64,000 bases of DNA from positions 1,426,001 to 1,490,000 of the forward strand of contig NZ_JACBZR010000001.1 of assembly GCF_013408335.1 (NCBI RefSeq), in the 5' to 3' direction. The notes under the pieces are model-generated. The model made no database searches, was not told the origin of the DNA, and worked only from the letters and a program-made list of their open reading frames with translations. A program made the translations under genes and the position numbers. Source of the stretch: Nocardioides panzhihuensis. Its GTDB lineage: Bacteria > Actinomycetota > Actinomycetes > Propionibacteriales > Nocardioidaceae. Positions 51,694-61,004 of this stretch are shown here, piece by piece (the first letter of the stretch is position 1; each line of letters opens with the position of its first letter).

Positions 51694-52499
51694 AGCCTGA
51701 TGCGGTGGATGCAGACGAGGTGGGACGGGTGGCGCTGGTGACCGGTGCGGCTCGCGGAATCGGCGCCGCTACCGTCCGTGGTCTGGTGGCCGAGGGCGTA
51801 CGCGTCGTCGCGCTCGACTGGTGTGCGGGTGAGGACTCGCCGGCCGGCTATCCCCAGGCCACGAAGGCAGACCTCGACACCCTCGTAGCCTCGCTCCCGA
51901 CCGGCTGGGTCGAGCCGGTCGTCGGTGACGTACGCGATCCGGCGGCGCTCACCGCCGCGGTCGATGCCGCGACCGACAGGTGGGGACGGCTCGACATCGC
52001 CGTCGCCGCCGCCGCGGTGATCGCCGGCGGCCGCCCGTTGTGGGAAGACGACTCGCTCGACCTGCAATGGCAGATCGACGTCGCCGGGGTCTGGAACACC
52101 GCGGTCGCGGCTGTTCCCGCGATGCTCGCCGGGCCCGACCCCAGCGGCTGCAGGTTCGTCGCACTAGCCTCCGCAGCGGGCACGCGAGGGCTGTTCCACC
52201 TCGCCGCCTACAACGCCGCCAAGCACGCCGTGGTCGGGCTGGCGAAGGGCTTGGCCGCCGACCTCGCTGGGACCGGGGTCGCCGCCTGTGCCGTCTCACC
52301 GGGCTCCACCGACACCGCGATGCTCGCCGCGACCGCCGACCTCTACGCGGTCAGCACCGACGACCTCGCCGCCCACCAGCTGCTGCGCCGCACGCTCACG
52401 CCCGACGAGGTCGCCGCCACCGTCGTCCACGCCTGCTCGCGTGCCGGGGCGGTCCTCAACGGCTCGGTCGTCGCCGCCGACGGAGGCTTCGGCGGATGA
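51690..52499 (+). CDS. SDR-family oxidoreductase of mycofactocin cluster 2
   Basis: This 269-aa intact short-chain dehydrogenase has ALVTGAARGIGAATVRGLVAEG (NAD loop), an active site Ser in VALASAAGTRGL, YNAAKHA (YxxxK) and GSTDTAM. It is coupled by overlapping stops to mftE and mftF. Such SDRs are commonly encoded in mft clusters and may be mycofactocin-dependent; its alcohol substrate is unknown. The truncated cluster 1 gene (36968) is its homologue. Confidence 0.9.
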   Translation: MKPDAVDADEVGRVALVTGAARGIGAATVRGLVAEGVRVVALDWCAGEDSPAGYPQATKADLDTLVASLPTGWVEPVVGDVRDPAALTAAVDAATDRWGRLDIAVAAAAVIAGGRPLWEDDSLDLQWQIDVAGVWNTAVAAVPAMLAGPDPSGCRFVALASAAGTRGLFHLAAYNAAKHAVVGLAKGLAADLAGTGVAACAVSPGSTDTAMLAATADLYAVSTDDLAAHQLLRRTLTPDEVAATVVHACSRAGAVLNGSVVAADGGFGG

Positions 52500-53920
52500 C
52501 GCTGCCGGATGGGTTCACGGTGCGGGTGCGCGATGACGTACGTCTCCGTCCGACGCCCGACGGAGGGCTGTCGCTGGTCGGCGGCTCCCCGTTGCGATCC
52601 ATGCGCCTCACACCGGCCGCCGCCGGCCACGTGCGCAACCGGCAGGTACGGGTCGGCGACACCGCCACCGACCTCATCGCCCGCCGCCTGCTCGACGGCA
52701 ACCTCGCCGACCCCGAGGGCCTGACGCCGGTCGACCCGGCTGAGCTCACCGTCATCGTCCCCGCCCACGACCGGCCACAACACCTCCACCGCTGCCTGGC
52801 CGCCCTCGACGGACTCAGCGTCATCGTCGTCGACGACGCCTCCCGCGACTCGGACGCAGTCGCCGAGGTCGTACGCCGCCACAGCGCCACCCTCCTCGCA
52901 CTGACCGAGAACCGCGGACCCGCCGGCGCCCGCAACGCCGGCCTCGTCCGGGTCACCACCCCCTACGTCGCCTTCGTCGACTCCGACGTCACCGCCGTCC
53001 CGACGATGCTCGCGCAGCTGGCCGGCCACCTCGCCGACCCGCGGGTCGCGCTGGCGGGACCGCTGGTCCGGGGACATACCGACAAGGCTCGACCCTCCTG
53101 GTTCGAACGCCACGACGTGACCGCCTCCTCCCTCTCCCTCGGCACGAGGGCCTGCTCGGTCCGCCCCGGCGCGGCCGTCGGCTGGCTGCCGTCGGCCTGC
53201 CTCGTCGCCCGCACCGCCACGCTGAGAGAGGCCGGCGGCTTCGCCGCCGACCTCCGCGTCGGCGAGGACGTCGACCTGGTTTGGCGCCTGGTCGAGGCCG
53301 GCCAGGTCGTCCGCTACCAGCCCGATCTGGAAGCGCTGCACGAGGTCCGCGACACCGTCCGCGGCTGGCTCGGCCGCAAGCTCGTCTACGGCACCGGCGG
53401 CGCCGAGCTCGGCCGCCGCCACGGGGACGCGATCGCCCCGGCCGTACTCTCACCGGCCATGGCCACCGCTGCAGCCGCGATCCTCGCCGCCCGCTGGTGG
53501 TCGACGCCCGCGGCACTCGCCTCGCTGGTCTGGGGGAGTCATGCCGTCGACGCAGCACTCCCGGACGTACCCGGCCGCACCGGACTCGCCATCCGCATCG
53601 CCGCCCGCGGACTCGGCTGGTCACTCCGCCAGGAGTCAGCCCTCCTGCTGCGCCACTGGTGGCCGCTCACCGTCGTCGCCTGCCTGCTCAGCCGCACCGC
53701 ACGCCGCATGGTCCTCGCCGCGCTCGTCGTCGACACCGCCGTCGCCCTCCACGAGACCGACATTCGACCCACGACCCTCCTGGGCCGCCGCCTCGACGAC
53801 CTCGCCTACGGCACCGGACTCTGGCTCGGTGCCGCGAGATCGCGGTCCGTGCAGTGCCTCACCCCGCGCTTCGCGCGTCAGCCCAGGGCCTCGGTACCGA
53901 CTCGAGCAAACAACGCTTGA
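52496..53920 (+). CDS. mftF: Mycofactocin oligosaccharide glycosyltransferase MftF
   Basis: This 474-aa GT2-family glycosyltransferase adds beta-1,4-glucose units to mycofactocin. The N-terminal MftB-like RiPP-binding part is residues 1-80. The GT-A core is VIVPAHDRPQHL, VIVVDDASRDSD, NRGPAGARNAGL, FVDSDV (DxD-like) and FAADLRVGEDVDLVWRL. The C-terminal region has several hydrophobic segments (ATAAAAILAARWW, LTVVACLLS) suggesting membrane association. It is the only mftF in the window; cluster 1 lacks one. Confidence 0.94.
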   Translation: MTLPDGFTVRVRDDVRLRPTPDGGLSLVGGSPLRSMRLTPAAAGHVRNRQVRVGDTATDLIARRLLDGNLADPEGLTPVDPAELTVIVPAHDRPQHLHRCLAALDGLSVIVVDDASRDSDAVAEVVRRHSATLLALTENRGPAGARNAGLVRVTTPYVAFVDSDVTAVPTMLAQLAGHLADPRVALAGPLVRGHTDKARPSWFERHDVTASSLSLGTRACSVRPGAAVGWLPSACLVARTATLREAGGFAADLRVGEDVDLVWRLVEAGQVVRYQPDLEALHEVRDTVRGWLGRKLVYGTGGAELGRRHGDAIAPAVLSPAMATAAAAILAARWWSTPAALASLVWGSHAVDAALPDVPGRTGLAIRIAARGLGWSLRQESALLLRHWWPLTVVACLLSRTARRMVLAALVVDTAVALHETDIRPTTLLGRRLDDLAYGTGLWLGAARSRSVQCLTPRFARQPRASVPTRANNA

Positions 53921-53992
53921 CCTCAGCCCCGCAGGTCGATCGACAGGCCCACTTGCTGTGATCCGGGTCGATACAGGGGAGACTCTTCCTGC

Positions 53993-55495
53993 TCAGCGGT
54001 CGGCCGGGGGCTCGACGTTTCTGCGTAGGATCTTGCCTGTAGGGCCCTTCGGCAAGCTCGACACGAACCAGATCTTTCGGGGATACTTGTAGTCCGCCAG
54101 ACGCTCTCGCACAAACTCGACTAGTTCGTCGGACTCGGCTCGGGCTCCCCGTTTGAGTGCCACCGCTGCTCCGATCTGCTCCCCGAGGTATACATCCTTG
54201 ATCCCAATCACCGCAGCCTCGGAAACGGCCGGATGCTCGTACAGCACCTCTTCCACTTCGCGTGGATATACGTTGTACCCGCCCCTGATTATCACGTCCT
54301 TCTTTCGATCGACGATACTGTAGTATCCGTCGATGTCCAGCCGCGCTATATCTCCCGTGCTGAACCAGCCGTCCACGATCGACTCCTCAGTCGCCTCTGG
54401 TCGGCCCCAGTAGCCCTTCATGACGTTCTCGCCCTTGATCTGAATTTCTCCAGGAGCGGTGAGGTCACTCAACTGATTTCCAGCCTCGTCGACTAGCCGG
54501 AGTTGGCAGCCACGCACGGGAGTTCCGATCGTCCCGGGCTTGCGCGGCTTGCCTGGCTGGTTGAAGCAGGCAATAGGAGCTGTTTCAGATAGGCCATAGC
54601 CTTCATATACTTCGCAGCCGAACTGGCTCTCGAAGGCCTTCAACACTTCGACCGGCATCGGTGCTCCGCCAACGATGCAACAGCGCAGTTTCGACAGGTC
54701 TGCCGAAACTGCGTCCGGAGAGTTCAAGAGCGCGGAGTACATGGTGGGAACGCCTTCTAGAACCGTAACCTTGTCGCGCTCGAGGACGCGTAACGCCACT
54801 TCTGCGTCAAATCTAGGAATCAACGTGAGCAGGGCGCCCGATTTCACTGCGGCGTTCAATCCGCAAGTCAGCCCGAATACGTGAAAAAGCGGCAAACAGC
54901 CAAGGATGACGTCATCGGGAGATGTTTGGATAAGAGTGTCTACGGTTGTAGCAGCATTTGTAACCATATTGGCGTGCGTGAGTTCTGCTCCCTTAGGATT
55001 TCCAGTGGTTCCGGAGGTGTAGAGCAACACAGCAGTGTCATCCGCGCTCCGCGCAACAGGTTCCTCGAGAGGGTCTCCGAGTAGTTCCAGAGCGGCGGGG
55101 CCTTGGTCTCCGACCAGAAGCGCTGGGATTCCAACATCGTTCGCCGCCTTCGCTACCGCGTCCCCTACTGCATGAGAGCCATAGACGAGTGACATACCGG
55201 AATCTTGAATGTAGTACGTGATCTCGCGGGACTTCAGCAAGGGGTTCATCGGGACAGCGATGGCCCCAGCCATGAGGACCCCGTAAAAAAGAATGGGAAA
55301 CCCCGGGACGTTCGGCATCACGATGCCTATGCGATCACCGGGCCGGATACCCCGAGCTTGCAGATCGCCCGCCACGGCCCCGGCAGCACGCCTGAGTTGG
55401 GAATAGTCCAGCGTGATGCCGTGCAACCTGATCGCTGGCCTATCGCCCAAGTCACGTGCGGTATCAATCAGGTTGTTGGCTAGGTTCGAAGACAT
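53993..55495 (-). CDS. Long-chain acyl-CoA synthetase (AMP-forming)
   Basis: This 500-aa adenylate-forming ligase makes acyl-CoA from acid, ATP and CoA. Motifs: ATP loop [28 protein letters not shown], the hinge [26 protein letters not shown] and [16 protein letters not shown], and the catalytic Lys near the C-terminus ([11 protein letters not shown]). Codon use is visibly less GC-rich than in the mft genes upstream. It lies downstream of cupin copy A on the same strand, with a decayed TetR gene on the opposite strand between them. Confidence 0.93.
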   Translation of the reverse strand: MSSNLANNLIDTARDLGDRPAIRLHGITLDYSQLRRAAGAVAGDLQARGIRPGDRIGIVMPNVPGFPILFYGVLMAGAIAVPMNPLLKSREITYYIQDSGMSLVYGSHAVGDAVAKAANDVGIPALLVGDQGPAALELLGDPLEEPVARSADDTAVLLYTSGTTGNPKGAELTHANMVTNAATTVDTLIQTSPDDVILGCLPLFHVFGLTCGLNAAVKSGALLTLIPRFDAEVALRVLERDKVTVLEGVPTMYSALLNSPDAVSADLSKLRCCIVGGAPMPVEVLKAFESQFGCEVYEGYGLSETAPIACFNQPGKPRKPGTIGTPVRGCQLRLVDEAGNQLSDLTAPGEIQIKGENVMKGYWGRPEATEESIVDGWFSTGDIARLDIDGYYSIVDRKKDVIIRGGYNVYPREVEEVLYEHPAVSEAAVIGIKDVYLGEQIGAAVALKRGARAESDELVEFVRERLADYKYPRKIWFVSSLPKGPTGKILRRNVEPPADR

Positions 55496-55585
55496 GACGA
55501 TTCCTCTCTCGATCTTGGGTAGTTAACGGATTGTGGTGCCCGCGCGACGGATTGGGAGGACGGCGGGTCCAGCATGTAGTCCATG

Positions 55586-55884
55586 CGTCGTCGATGATCT
55601 TTGATCGCCCGGAAGGGATCTCTCCGAAGGTGGCGATAGAGCGTGCCGTCTCTGAGGCGGCGGATGTGTGGGGGAGAGGCATGTTCACGTGCATCGCACA
55701 GTTGGTGATGCCGCAGCCGCGGAGCCGACGCTGCAGGCGCAGTGGATCGAACTCTGGGCCGATTCATCGACGCCGCCGCCGCTATTGAACGGGACCGTTC
55801 TGCGGGCGGTGCCCTGAACGAGCCGCTGGCTCGTGCTTTGGCGGCGGCGCTGATGTGGGTCGGCGAGAAAGATCTTGGTTTGAT
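55586..55884 (+). pseudogene. Remnant of an EthR-like TetR gene
   Basis: About 300 bp closely match the middle and C-terminal part of the intact TetR gene at 59021-59695 (compare 59282-59581), including MIFDRPEGIS, ERDRSAGGALNEPLARALAAALMW and GLM. Several small indels break the frame and the HTH half is absent. It ends where the cupin-bearing repeat begins. Confidence 0.8.
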
Positions 55885-55895
55885 GAGGTCTCTGG

Positions 55896-56534
55896 TGCTG
55901 AGCTCTTGGGTTAGAGGTCTCGGGGGTGGGGGATCTCGGGGAACATCTCGAGTCCGTAGTTGGTCTTGAGGTTCTCGACCTCGGCGGTGAGTTGCTCGGG
56001 GGTGCGCAGCTCTCGGTTGCGGGCTTCGTAGAAGTATTTGTCGATGCCGCCTCCGGGCTCGAAGCCGTTGCTGTCGGGTCCGGGCACGAAGATCACGAGG
56101 ATTCGGGCCTCCTCGCCCACGACCTCGTAGGTGTGTCGCTGGTCCTTGCGGCCCCAGACGAACTGTCCGGCGCCGGCGCTGTGGGACCCCTCTTCGGTGT
56201 GGATCTTGATCTCGCCGCTCATCACGAAGAAGCCCTCCTCCTCGCGGTGGTGGATGTGCCAGACCGGCTCGGTCCCGCGAACCCAGTTCGTCTCGATGAC
56301 GATCAGCTGGCCCTGGGTGGTCTCCCCGGTGGCGTGGGTCCAGAAGTCCACGCCGGTCATGAAGTCGCCGGTCATGGTGAAGTGCACATCGTCGCGGTGG
56401 GAGACGTAGCTCTCTCCGTCGCGGGTTGTCGACGGCTGAATCTGGTCGACCTGAATCTGGTCGACATCGGACTTGGTGGCCATGGTGGCCCCTTTCGTTT
56501 CGCTCGCTGTGTGGGCGAGTGGGTGAGGCTGACT
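55896..56534. repeat. Direct repeat copy A carrying a cupin gene
   Basis: 639 bp, identical by eye to 63028-63667 apart from one C missing in the run at 56490-56493. It holds the whole cupin gene and its 5' leader. The two copies are in the same orientation, 7.1 kb apart. Confidence 0.9.
55911..56483 (-). CDS. Cupin-domain protein, copy A
   Basis: This 190-aa single cupin has the metal motifs WHIHHREEEGFFVMSG and HTYEVVGEE around residues 70-125, giving His/Glu ligands for a small-molecule dioxygenase, isomerase or sensor. The N-terminus has a duplicated VDQIQVDQIQ. It is the same protein as copy B at 63043. The promoter upstream (56545-56584) has an operator-like palindrome on its -10. Substrate unknown. 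Confidence 0.88.
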   Translation of the reverse strand: MATKSDVDQIQVDQIQPSTTRDGESYVSHRDDVHFTMTGDFMTGVDFWTHATGETTQGQLIVIETNWVRGTEPVWHIHHREEEGFFVMSGEIKIHTEEGSHSAGAGQFVWGRKDQRHTYEVVGEEARILVIFVPGPDSNGFEPGGGIDKYFYEARNRELRTPEQLTAEVENLKTNYGLEMFPEIPHPRDL

Positions 56535-56544
56535 CGTACAGGTT

Positions 56545-56584
56545 TGAGACTAGACTCACAGTTGAACATCGTCAACAGGCTGTC
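56545..56584 (-). promoter_or_regulatory. Promoter and operator of cupin copy A
   Basis: Minus strand: TTGACG, 17 bp, TAGTCT. The -10 lies inside the near-palindrome TGAGTCTAGTCTCA (56545-56558). The extended element GACANNCYGTTGAC (56571-56584) precedes the -35. Confidence 0.6.
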
Positions 56585-56610
56585 GAGTCTTGAGAGGCGT
56601 CGATCAAACC

Positions 56611-56648
56611 GACATGCTGTTGACGATGAGCGACGCTCCGTGCAGAGT
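56611..56648 (+). promoter_or_regulatory. Promoter of the esterase gene with shared -35 element
   Basis: GACATGCTGTTGAC (56611-56624) contains the start of TTGACG at 56620-56625, followed after 17 bp by a weak CAGAGT. The element matches those before the MDR and both cupin genes. Confidence 0.45.
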
Positions 56649-56775
56649 GGGGTCTGAACGTGCCCAGCCTGTGCGTCAGAGGCCAGACATGACGCCGGGA
56701 GACATACGACGGAACAGGAAGAACGACTGTGTTACAGGAAGTGAACCCTCGCTCAGCGGATAGCGCGGCCTGGTG

Positions 56776-57705
56776 ATGGGTACCCTCGACCCTCAGGTAG
56801 TTGACCTGCTTGCGACCCTGTCCAAGGCTCCCCCTGCACAACCCTGGGACGTACCTATCGCGTCTTACCGGGCGGCTGGCGAGAAGTTCGTCGCCCTGGC
56901 TGGAGCTCCGAACCCTCACTGCGACGTGAGGGACTTCGTGATCGACCTGCCGGGAAGATCTGTCAGGGCTCGTATCTATCGTCCCAAGGGGGCTGTCGGA
57001 AGCCTGCCCGGCGTCGTCTACTTTCACGGCGGTGGGTTCGTCAGGGGCAGCCTTGAATCGCACGACGTGCTTTGCCGGGAGTTGAGCGTACGAGGCGGGT
57101 TCAGCCTGGTCTCTGTCGACTTCAGGCTGGCGCCCGAGAACGTCTTCCCGCGGGCTCACGCCGACGCGATGGACTCGTTCCGCTGGGTGTCGGATCATGC
57201 TGGCGAGCTGAACATACGACGAGACGCGTTGGCGGTTGCCGGCGACTCAGCGGGAGCGATGCTCGCAGCGGCGACAGCAGTACGCGTTCAAGAGCGCACA
57301 CCTGTGCGGGCGCAAGGTCTTCTTTGTCCGGTGCTCGATGTAACCCTTACCAATGACTCCGTTGTGCGAAACGAACAGGCGCCGTTGTTGTCGCGCCAGG
57401 TCCTGGCATGGTGTATTGACCAGTACTTCCCGGATGTGGAGACGCGACAGTCTGCGGCCGCATCGCCGTTGATGAGGCCGAGCCTCGCGGACGCCCCTCC
57501 TGCGTTCATTCTCAGTTCGGAGATCGACCCTGTCGCTGATGATGCTCGGCAGTACTCTGCCAAGCTGGAGAAATTTGGCGTCGGATCTGAACATCAGGAG
57601 TTCGCAGGGATGCCTCACAGCTTCTTTCTCCTTGCCGGCGTGCTTGAACCGGGCGAGCGCGCCATCCTCACTTTCGCGGAGAAGTTGTCCGGCCTACTCC
57701 GGTAG
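56776..57705 (+). CDS. Alpha/beta hydrolase, hormone-sensitive-lipase type esterase
   Basis: This 309-aa carboxylesterase shows VVYFHGGGFVRGSLESHD (oxyanion HGGG), the nucleophile GDSAGA (Ser about residue 157), a late Asp in SSEIDPVADD and His in AGMPHSFFL. It starts with ATG 56776 or GTG 56773; no strong RBS is visible. It shares its upstream region with divergent cupin copy A. It may release an acid or alcohol from an ester as the first step of the island's pathway (inference). Confidence 0.88.
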   Translation: MGTLDPQVVDLLATLSKAPPAQPWDVPIASYRAAGEKFVALAGAPNPHCDVRDFVIDLPGRSVRARIYRPKGAVGSLPGVVYFHGGGFVRGSLESHDVLCRELSVRGGFSLVSVDFRLAPENVFPRAHADAMDSFRWVSDHAGELNIRRDALAVAGDSAGAMLAAATAVRVQERTPVRAQGLLCPVLDVTLTNDSVVRNEQAPLLSRQVLAWCIDQYFPDVETRQSAAASPLMRPSLADAPPAFILSSEIDPVADDARQYSAKLEKFGVGSEHQEFAGMPHSFFLLAGVLEPGERAILTFAEKLSGLLR

Positions 57706-57750
57706 AGGTGGCTCGCCAGTCGCCTTGGCCGAAGTCAACGGCCTGGAATC

Positions 57751-57788
57751 GACATACTGTTGACGATGATCCACTGAACGTCTATTCT
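57751..57788 (+). promoter_or_regulatory. Promoter of the MDR reductase gene
   Basis: GACATACTGTTGAC (57751-57764) with TTGACG at 57760-57765, a 17-bp spacer and TATTCT at 57783-57788. This is the best sigma70-like promoter in the island and carries the shared element. Confidence 0.65.
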
Positions 57789-57827
57789 TCTGGTCACGCT
57801 TGACTTCCAATCTCTTGAGGAGACGCG

Positions 57828-58862
57828 ATGAGTACGCTTACCAATCGGCACTATCGGTTGCGCAGTCGACCAACCGGCGAAGTAACGGCCGAGAATCTGG
57901 AGTGGACCGAAGAGCCGGTGCCTGAGATTGCGGAGGGGCAGGCTCTGATCCGCACGCACTACCTATCGGTGGACCCCACAAATCGGGTGTGGATGAGCGA
58001 GATGCGCTCTTACATTCCTCCGGTAGAGCTGAACGCGGTCATGCGGGGTGCGGGTGTGGGGCAGGTCGTTGCCAGCATGCGTGAGGACCTGCCGGTCGGT
58101 GCGCATGTCGTCGGTCTGACGGGTTGGCAGGACTACTGTGTTGCTGATGTCGCGCACGAGGACATGCCATTCACGATTCTTCCCGATCCGCTCCCGGCTC
58201 CTCTTCCTGCCTTCGTCGGAGTACTGGGCCACACCGGGATCTCGGCATACCTCGGGGTGGAGTTCGGGGATCCCAAGCCAGGGGAGACCTTCTTCGTCTC
58301 GGCCGCAGCAGGAGCCGTTGGATCCATCGCTGGCCAGCTCGCGAAGCGACGAGGTGCACGGGTCGTCGGGCTTGCCGGAGGTGCTGAGAAGTGCCGATAC
58401 GTTGTGGAGAAGCTGGGCTTCGATGCCTGCGTCGACCGGCGTGACGACGACTGGAAGGCTCAACTCGACCTCGCTACCCCGGACGGTATCGACGTGGATT
58501 TCGAGAACGTGGGCGGCGAGATCATGGACCATGTACTTGATCGCCTGAACATCGGGGCTCGAATCACGCTGTGCGGCCTGATCTCGGAATACAACACCTA
58601 CGGTGGAGACAACAACACGCAGCAGGGTCTCCGCAATGTTAGCCAGCTTTTGATGCAGCGAGCCACTCTTCGCGGGTTCATTGTTTTTGATCATGTGGAT
58701 CGATACGGAGAGATCATCACTGAGCTGGCCAAGGATCTGTCTGTGGGGGCCTTGCGTGGCGAGGACACGGTGGTCGACGGTTTGGAGAACGCTCGACTCA
58801 CGTTGAACCGCAGTATCGCAGGAGAATACCGCGGGAAAGTCGTGGTTAAGGCAGTTGACTGA
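57828..58862 (+). CDS. NADP-dependent MDR oxidoreductase (zinc-free, 2-alkenal/curcumin reductase type)
   Basis: This 344-aa medium-chain reductase has no zinc ligands. NADPH loop: VSAAAGAVGSIAGQLAKRRGARVVGLAGG (about residues 151-179). Other blocks: FENVGGEIMD and CGLISEYNTY, and VDPTNRVWMSEMRSYIPPV near the N-terminus, all typical of leukotriene B4 12-hydroxydehydrogenase / CurA relatives that reduce alpha-beta unsaturated ketones. AGGAG lies 5 bp before the ATG. Confidence 0.9.
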   Translation: MSTLTNRHYRLRSRPTGEVTAENLEWTEEPVPEIAEGQALIRTHYLSVDPTNRVWMSEMRSYIPPVELNAVMRGAGVGQVVASMREDLPVGAHVVGLTGWQDYCVADVAHEDMPFTILPDPLPAPLPAFVGVLGHTGISAYLGVEFGDPKPGETFFVSAAAGAVGSIAGQLAKRRGARVVGLAGGAEKCRYVVEKLGFDACVDRRDDDWKAQLDLATPDGIDVDFENVGGEIMDHVLDRLNIGARITLCGLISEYNTYGGDNNTQQGLRNVSQLLMQRATLRGFIVFDHVDRYGEIITELAKDLSVGALRGEDTVVDGLENARLTLNRSIAGEYRGKVVVKAVD

Positions 58863-58923
58863 CGCGCGGGCAGGTGCGAGCGACCCAGCTCAGCGATGCT
58901 CAATAGCGCGAACTCGCGCCGTG

Positions 58924-58963
58924 CCAATGCCGTCCGACGTTGCGCGACGTCGGACGGCATTGG
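58924..58963 (+). terminator. Long perfect hairpin after the MDR gene
   Basis: The 16-bp arms CCAATGCCGTCCGACG / CGTCGGACGGCATTGG enclose an 8-nt loop. It lies 62 bp after the MDR stop. It lacks a U-tract. Confidence 0.65.
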
Positions 58964-59020
58964 AATGGGAAGTCAAAATGCCAATGTGTGTGTGCCTTCG
59001 ATCTGCGCTACGATAGAGAC

Positions 59021-59695
59021 ATGGTGGCTTCGTTTTCCAACGGTCTCAGTGGTGCTGAACCTCGGGCTGGTAGGCGGAATCTCAAGGGCGACATGCGGGA
59101 GCAGGCGATCCTTGAGTGTGCCTATGAGGCCTTGCGCAAGGAGCCGATGCGGACGATCTCGATTGATCGCCTCGCGAAGGGCGCTGGTTTATCACGGTCT
59201 TCTTTCTACTTCTATTTCGAGTCCAAGTGGCAGGTTCTCTCGGCGCTTTTGTCGAGCGTAACTGACGATGTGTTCATTGCGTCGTCAATGATTTTTGATC
59301 GACCGGAAGGGATCTCTCCGGAGGCGGCGATAGAACATGCCGTATCTGAGGTCGTGGACGTGTGGGAGAGGCATGGTCACGTGCTTCGGGAGGTTGGTGA
59401 CGCCGCAGCGGCGGAGCCGGCGCTGCAGGCACAGTGGGATCGAATTCTGGGCCGGTTCATCGACGCCGCTGCAGCGGCTATTGAACGTGACCGTTCTGCG
59501 GGCGTTGCCCTGGACGGGCCGCCGGCTCGTGCTTTGGCGGCGGCGCTGATGTGGATGGGCGAGAGAAATCTTGGTTTGATGACCATGCGTAGCGCGAATG
59601 CTATTCCGGTGGACGAGATCGTCGAAACGACGACGACCGTGTGGCTCAGAACCGTATTTGGTCTTGAATACCGGGGAGGATCGGCCAGGAGCTGA
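59021..59695 (+). CDS. TetR-family regulator, EthR-like
   Basis: The protein has 224 aa from ATG 59021 (MVASFSNGLSG); an in-frame start further up would run through the hairpin region. The HTH is ISIDRLAKGAGLSRSSFYFYFESKWQVLSALL. The C-terminal part (ERDRSAG, ARALAAALMWMGERNLGLM, TVWLRTVFG) resembles EthR. EthR-type proteins repress neighbouring monooxygenase or catabolic genes with hydrophobic ligands. TACGAT just before the ATG could be the -10 of a nearly leaderless transcript. A decayed relative lies at 55586. Confidence 0.88.
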   Translation: MVASFSNGLSGAEPRAGRRNLKGDMREQAILECAYEALRKEPMRTISIDRLAKGAGLSRSSFYFYFESKWQVLSALLSSVTDDVFIASSMIFDRPEGISPEAAIEHAVSEVVDVWERHGHVLREVGDAAAAEPALQAQWDRILGRFIDAAAAAIERDRSAGVALDGPPARALAAALMWMGERNLGLMTMRSANAIPVDEIVETTTTVWLRTVFGLEYRGGSARS

Positions 59696-59742
59696 GGCTG
59701 TCGGGTCGGTCTGCGCTTCCTGCCGCCAGCTCAAATGCCTCG

Positions 59743-59785
59743 ATCGCAGCGAGCCGGATTCCGTAAGGGTCCGGCTCGCTGCGAT
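59743..59785. terminator. Hairpin repeat 1 after tetR
   Basis: The 16-bp arms ATCGCAGCGAGCCGGA / TCCGGCTCGCTGCGAT are perfect, loop 11 nt. It shares the GATCGCAGCGA stem with the hairpin at 59979. Confidence 0.65.
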
Positions 59786-59978
59786 TGGTGATTCTACCCA
59801 GGTGACTATCTGCGTATGGCTGGCACAGGCAGCGCGCTGCGTCAGGGTGCGGCCGAGCTCGGTGATCTCATCGAGCCCGTCGGGGACGCCAGAGTCAGCG
59901 ACCCGAAGAGCCTCGAGCCGACATCCAACTCGAGCTCTGAAACGGTGCTGATGCTGTCAACCGCCAGCGCAAATTAGG

Positions 59979-60028
59979 TCGATCGCAGCGAACCAGGATC
60001 CGCAAGGGGCTTGGTTCGCTGCGATCGA
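59979..60028. terminator. Hairpin repeat 2 between tetR and SDR
   Basis: The 17-bp arms TCGATCGCAGCGAACCA / TGGTTCGCTGCGATCGA, loop 16 nt. It lies between the convergent tetR and SDR genes and is related to the hairpin at 59743; between them (59786-59978) I see no gene. Confidence 0.65.
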
Positions 60029-60098
60029 CGGATCTATGTAGCTGTACACCTGTGTAGGGCTAGTGCACCTTCGTACACCGTCTATCTGTTGCGAGGCG

Positions 60099-60968
60099 CT
60101 ACTGCTGTTGGTCGGCGGCCATCTTCGCCATGTTCAACCCGGGCATGAGCATGTGGCCGCCATCAACCAGCATCTCGAGCCCCGTCGTCCAACGGGAGTC
60201 GTCGGATGCCAGCCAGAGCACGGCCTCGCTCATCGCGCGCGGCGGGAGCAGCCCGACGTCACGCAGGACCGACCAGTACTTGGCGCCTTCGAGATCTGCC
60301 TTCACGCCCTGACCGGGGCCCTTGCCTGAACACAGGTCGTACCCGCCCTGCCAGTCCAGCGCGGGGGTGTCGGTCGGGCCCGGGAGCAGGATGTTCACCC
60401 GGATCCCGTACTGTCCGAACTCGAGTGCTGCGCTCTTCGCAACCCCGATGACGCCGTGCTTCGAAGCCACGTAGTGCGCGTAGTGCGGTGATCCCTCCAC
60501 GCCGTTTCCGGAGGACGTCACCACGATCGAACCGCCGCCACGCTCCTTCATCGCCGGAGTGACAGCCTTCAGCGTTCGCCAGACGCCGGTGATGTTGACG
60601 TCGAGCACGGCCGAGAACTCGTCCTCGGAAATGTCGGCGAACGGCTGAACCGTCCAGATCCCAGCGTTCGCGACGGCTACATCCAGACCGCCAAACGCTT
60701 TCACGCCTTCAGCGACAAGCTTGTCGAGCGAGGACTGCTTTCGGACATCGCCCTCGTGCGCGATGATCCGTCGGCCGAATGACTCGACCTCTTTCACTGT
60801 GATCTGGAGATCCTCAGCCGTTGCAGTCGCGTACGGAAGCCCGGTGTCTTGGGGACAGTCGAGGGCGAGAATATCGGCGCCCTCCTCGGCGAGTCGTACT
60901 GCATGTGCCCGCCCCATTCCACGCGCTGCCCCGGTGACCAGGGCAACCTTTCCGTCCATTCGTCCCAT
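60099..60968 (-). CDS. Mycofactocin-coupled SDR family oxidoreductase
   Basis: The protein has 289 aa. It has the long N-terminal signature of mycofactocin-coupled SDRs (ALVTGAARGMGRAHAVRLAEEGADILALD), the extra loop after it, VTSSGNGVEGSPHYAHYVASKHG (Ser, Tyr, Lys) and LPGPTDTPAL. Such enzymes hold NAD(H) tightly and need mycofactocin to turn over, so this operon depends on the clusters at 33-54 kb. It is the last gene of the cupin B / semialdehyde dehydrogenase / VOC operon. Confidence 0.88.
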   Translation of the reverse strand: MGRMDGKVALVTGAARGMGRAHAVRLAEEGADILALDCPQDTGLPYATATAEDLQITVKEVESFGRRIIAHEGDVRKQSSLDKLVAEGVKAFGGLDVAVANAGIWTVQPFADISEDEFSAVLDVNITGVWRTLKAVTPAMKERGGGSIVVTSSGNGVEGSPHYAHYVASKHGVIGVAKSAALEFGQYGIRVNILLPGPTDTPALDWQGGYDLCSGKGPGQGVKADLEGAKYWSVLRDVGLLPPRAMSEAVLWLASDDSRWTTGLEMLVDGGHMLMPGLNMAKMAADQQQ

Positions 60969-61004
60969 AGTGTTTCCTTCCTTGAATTGCGATATCGTCG
61001 AGAG

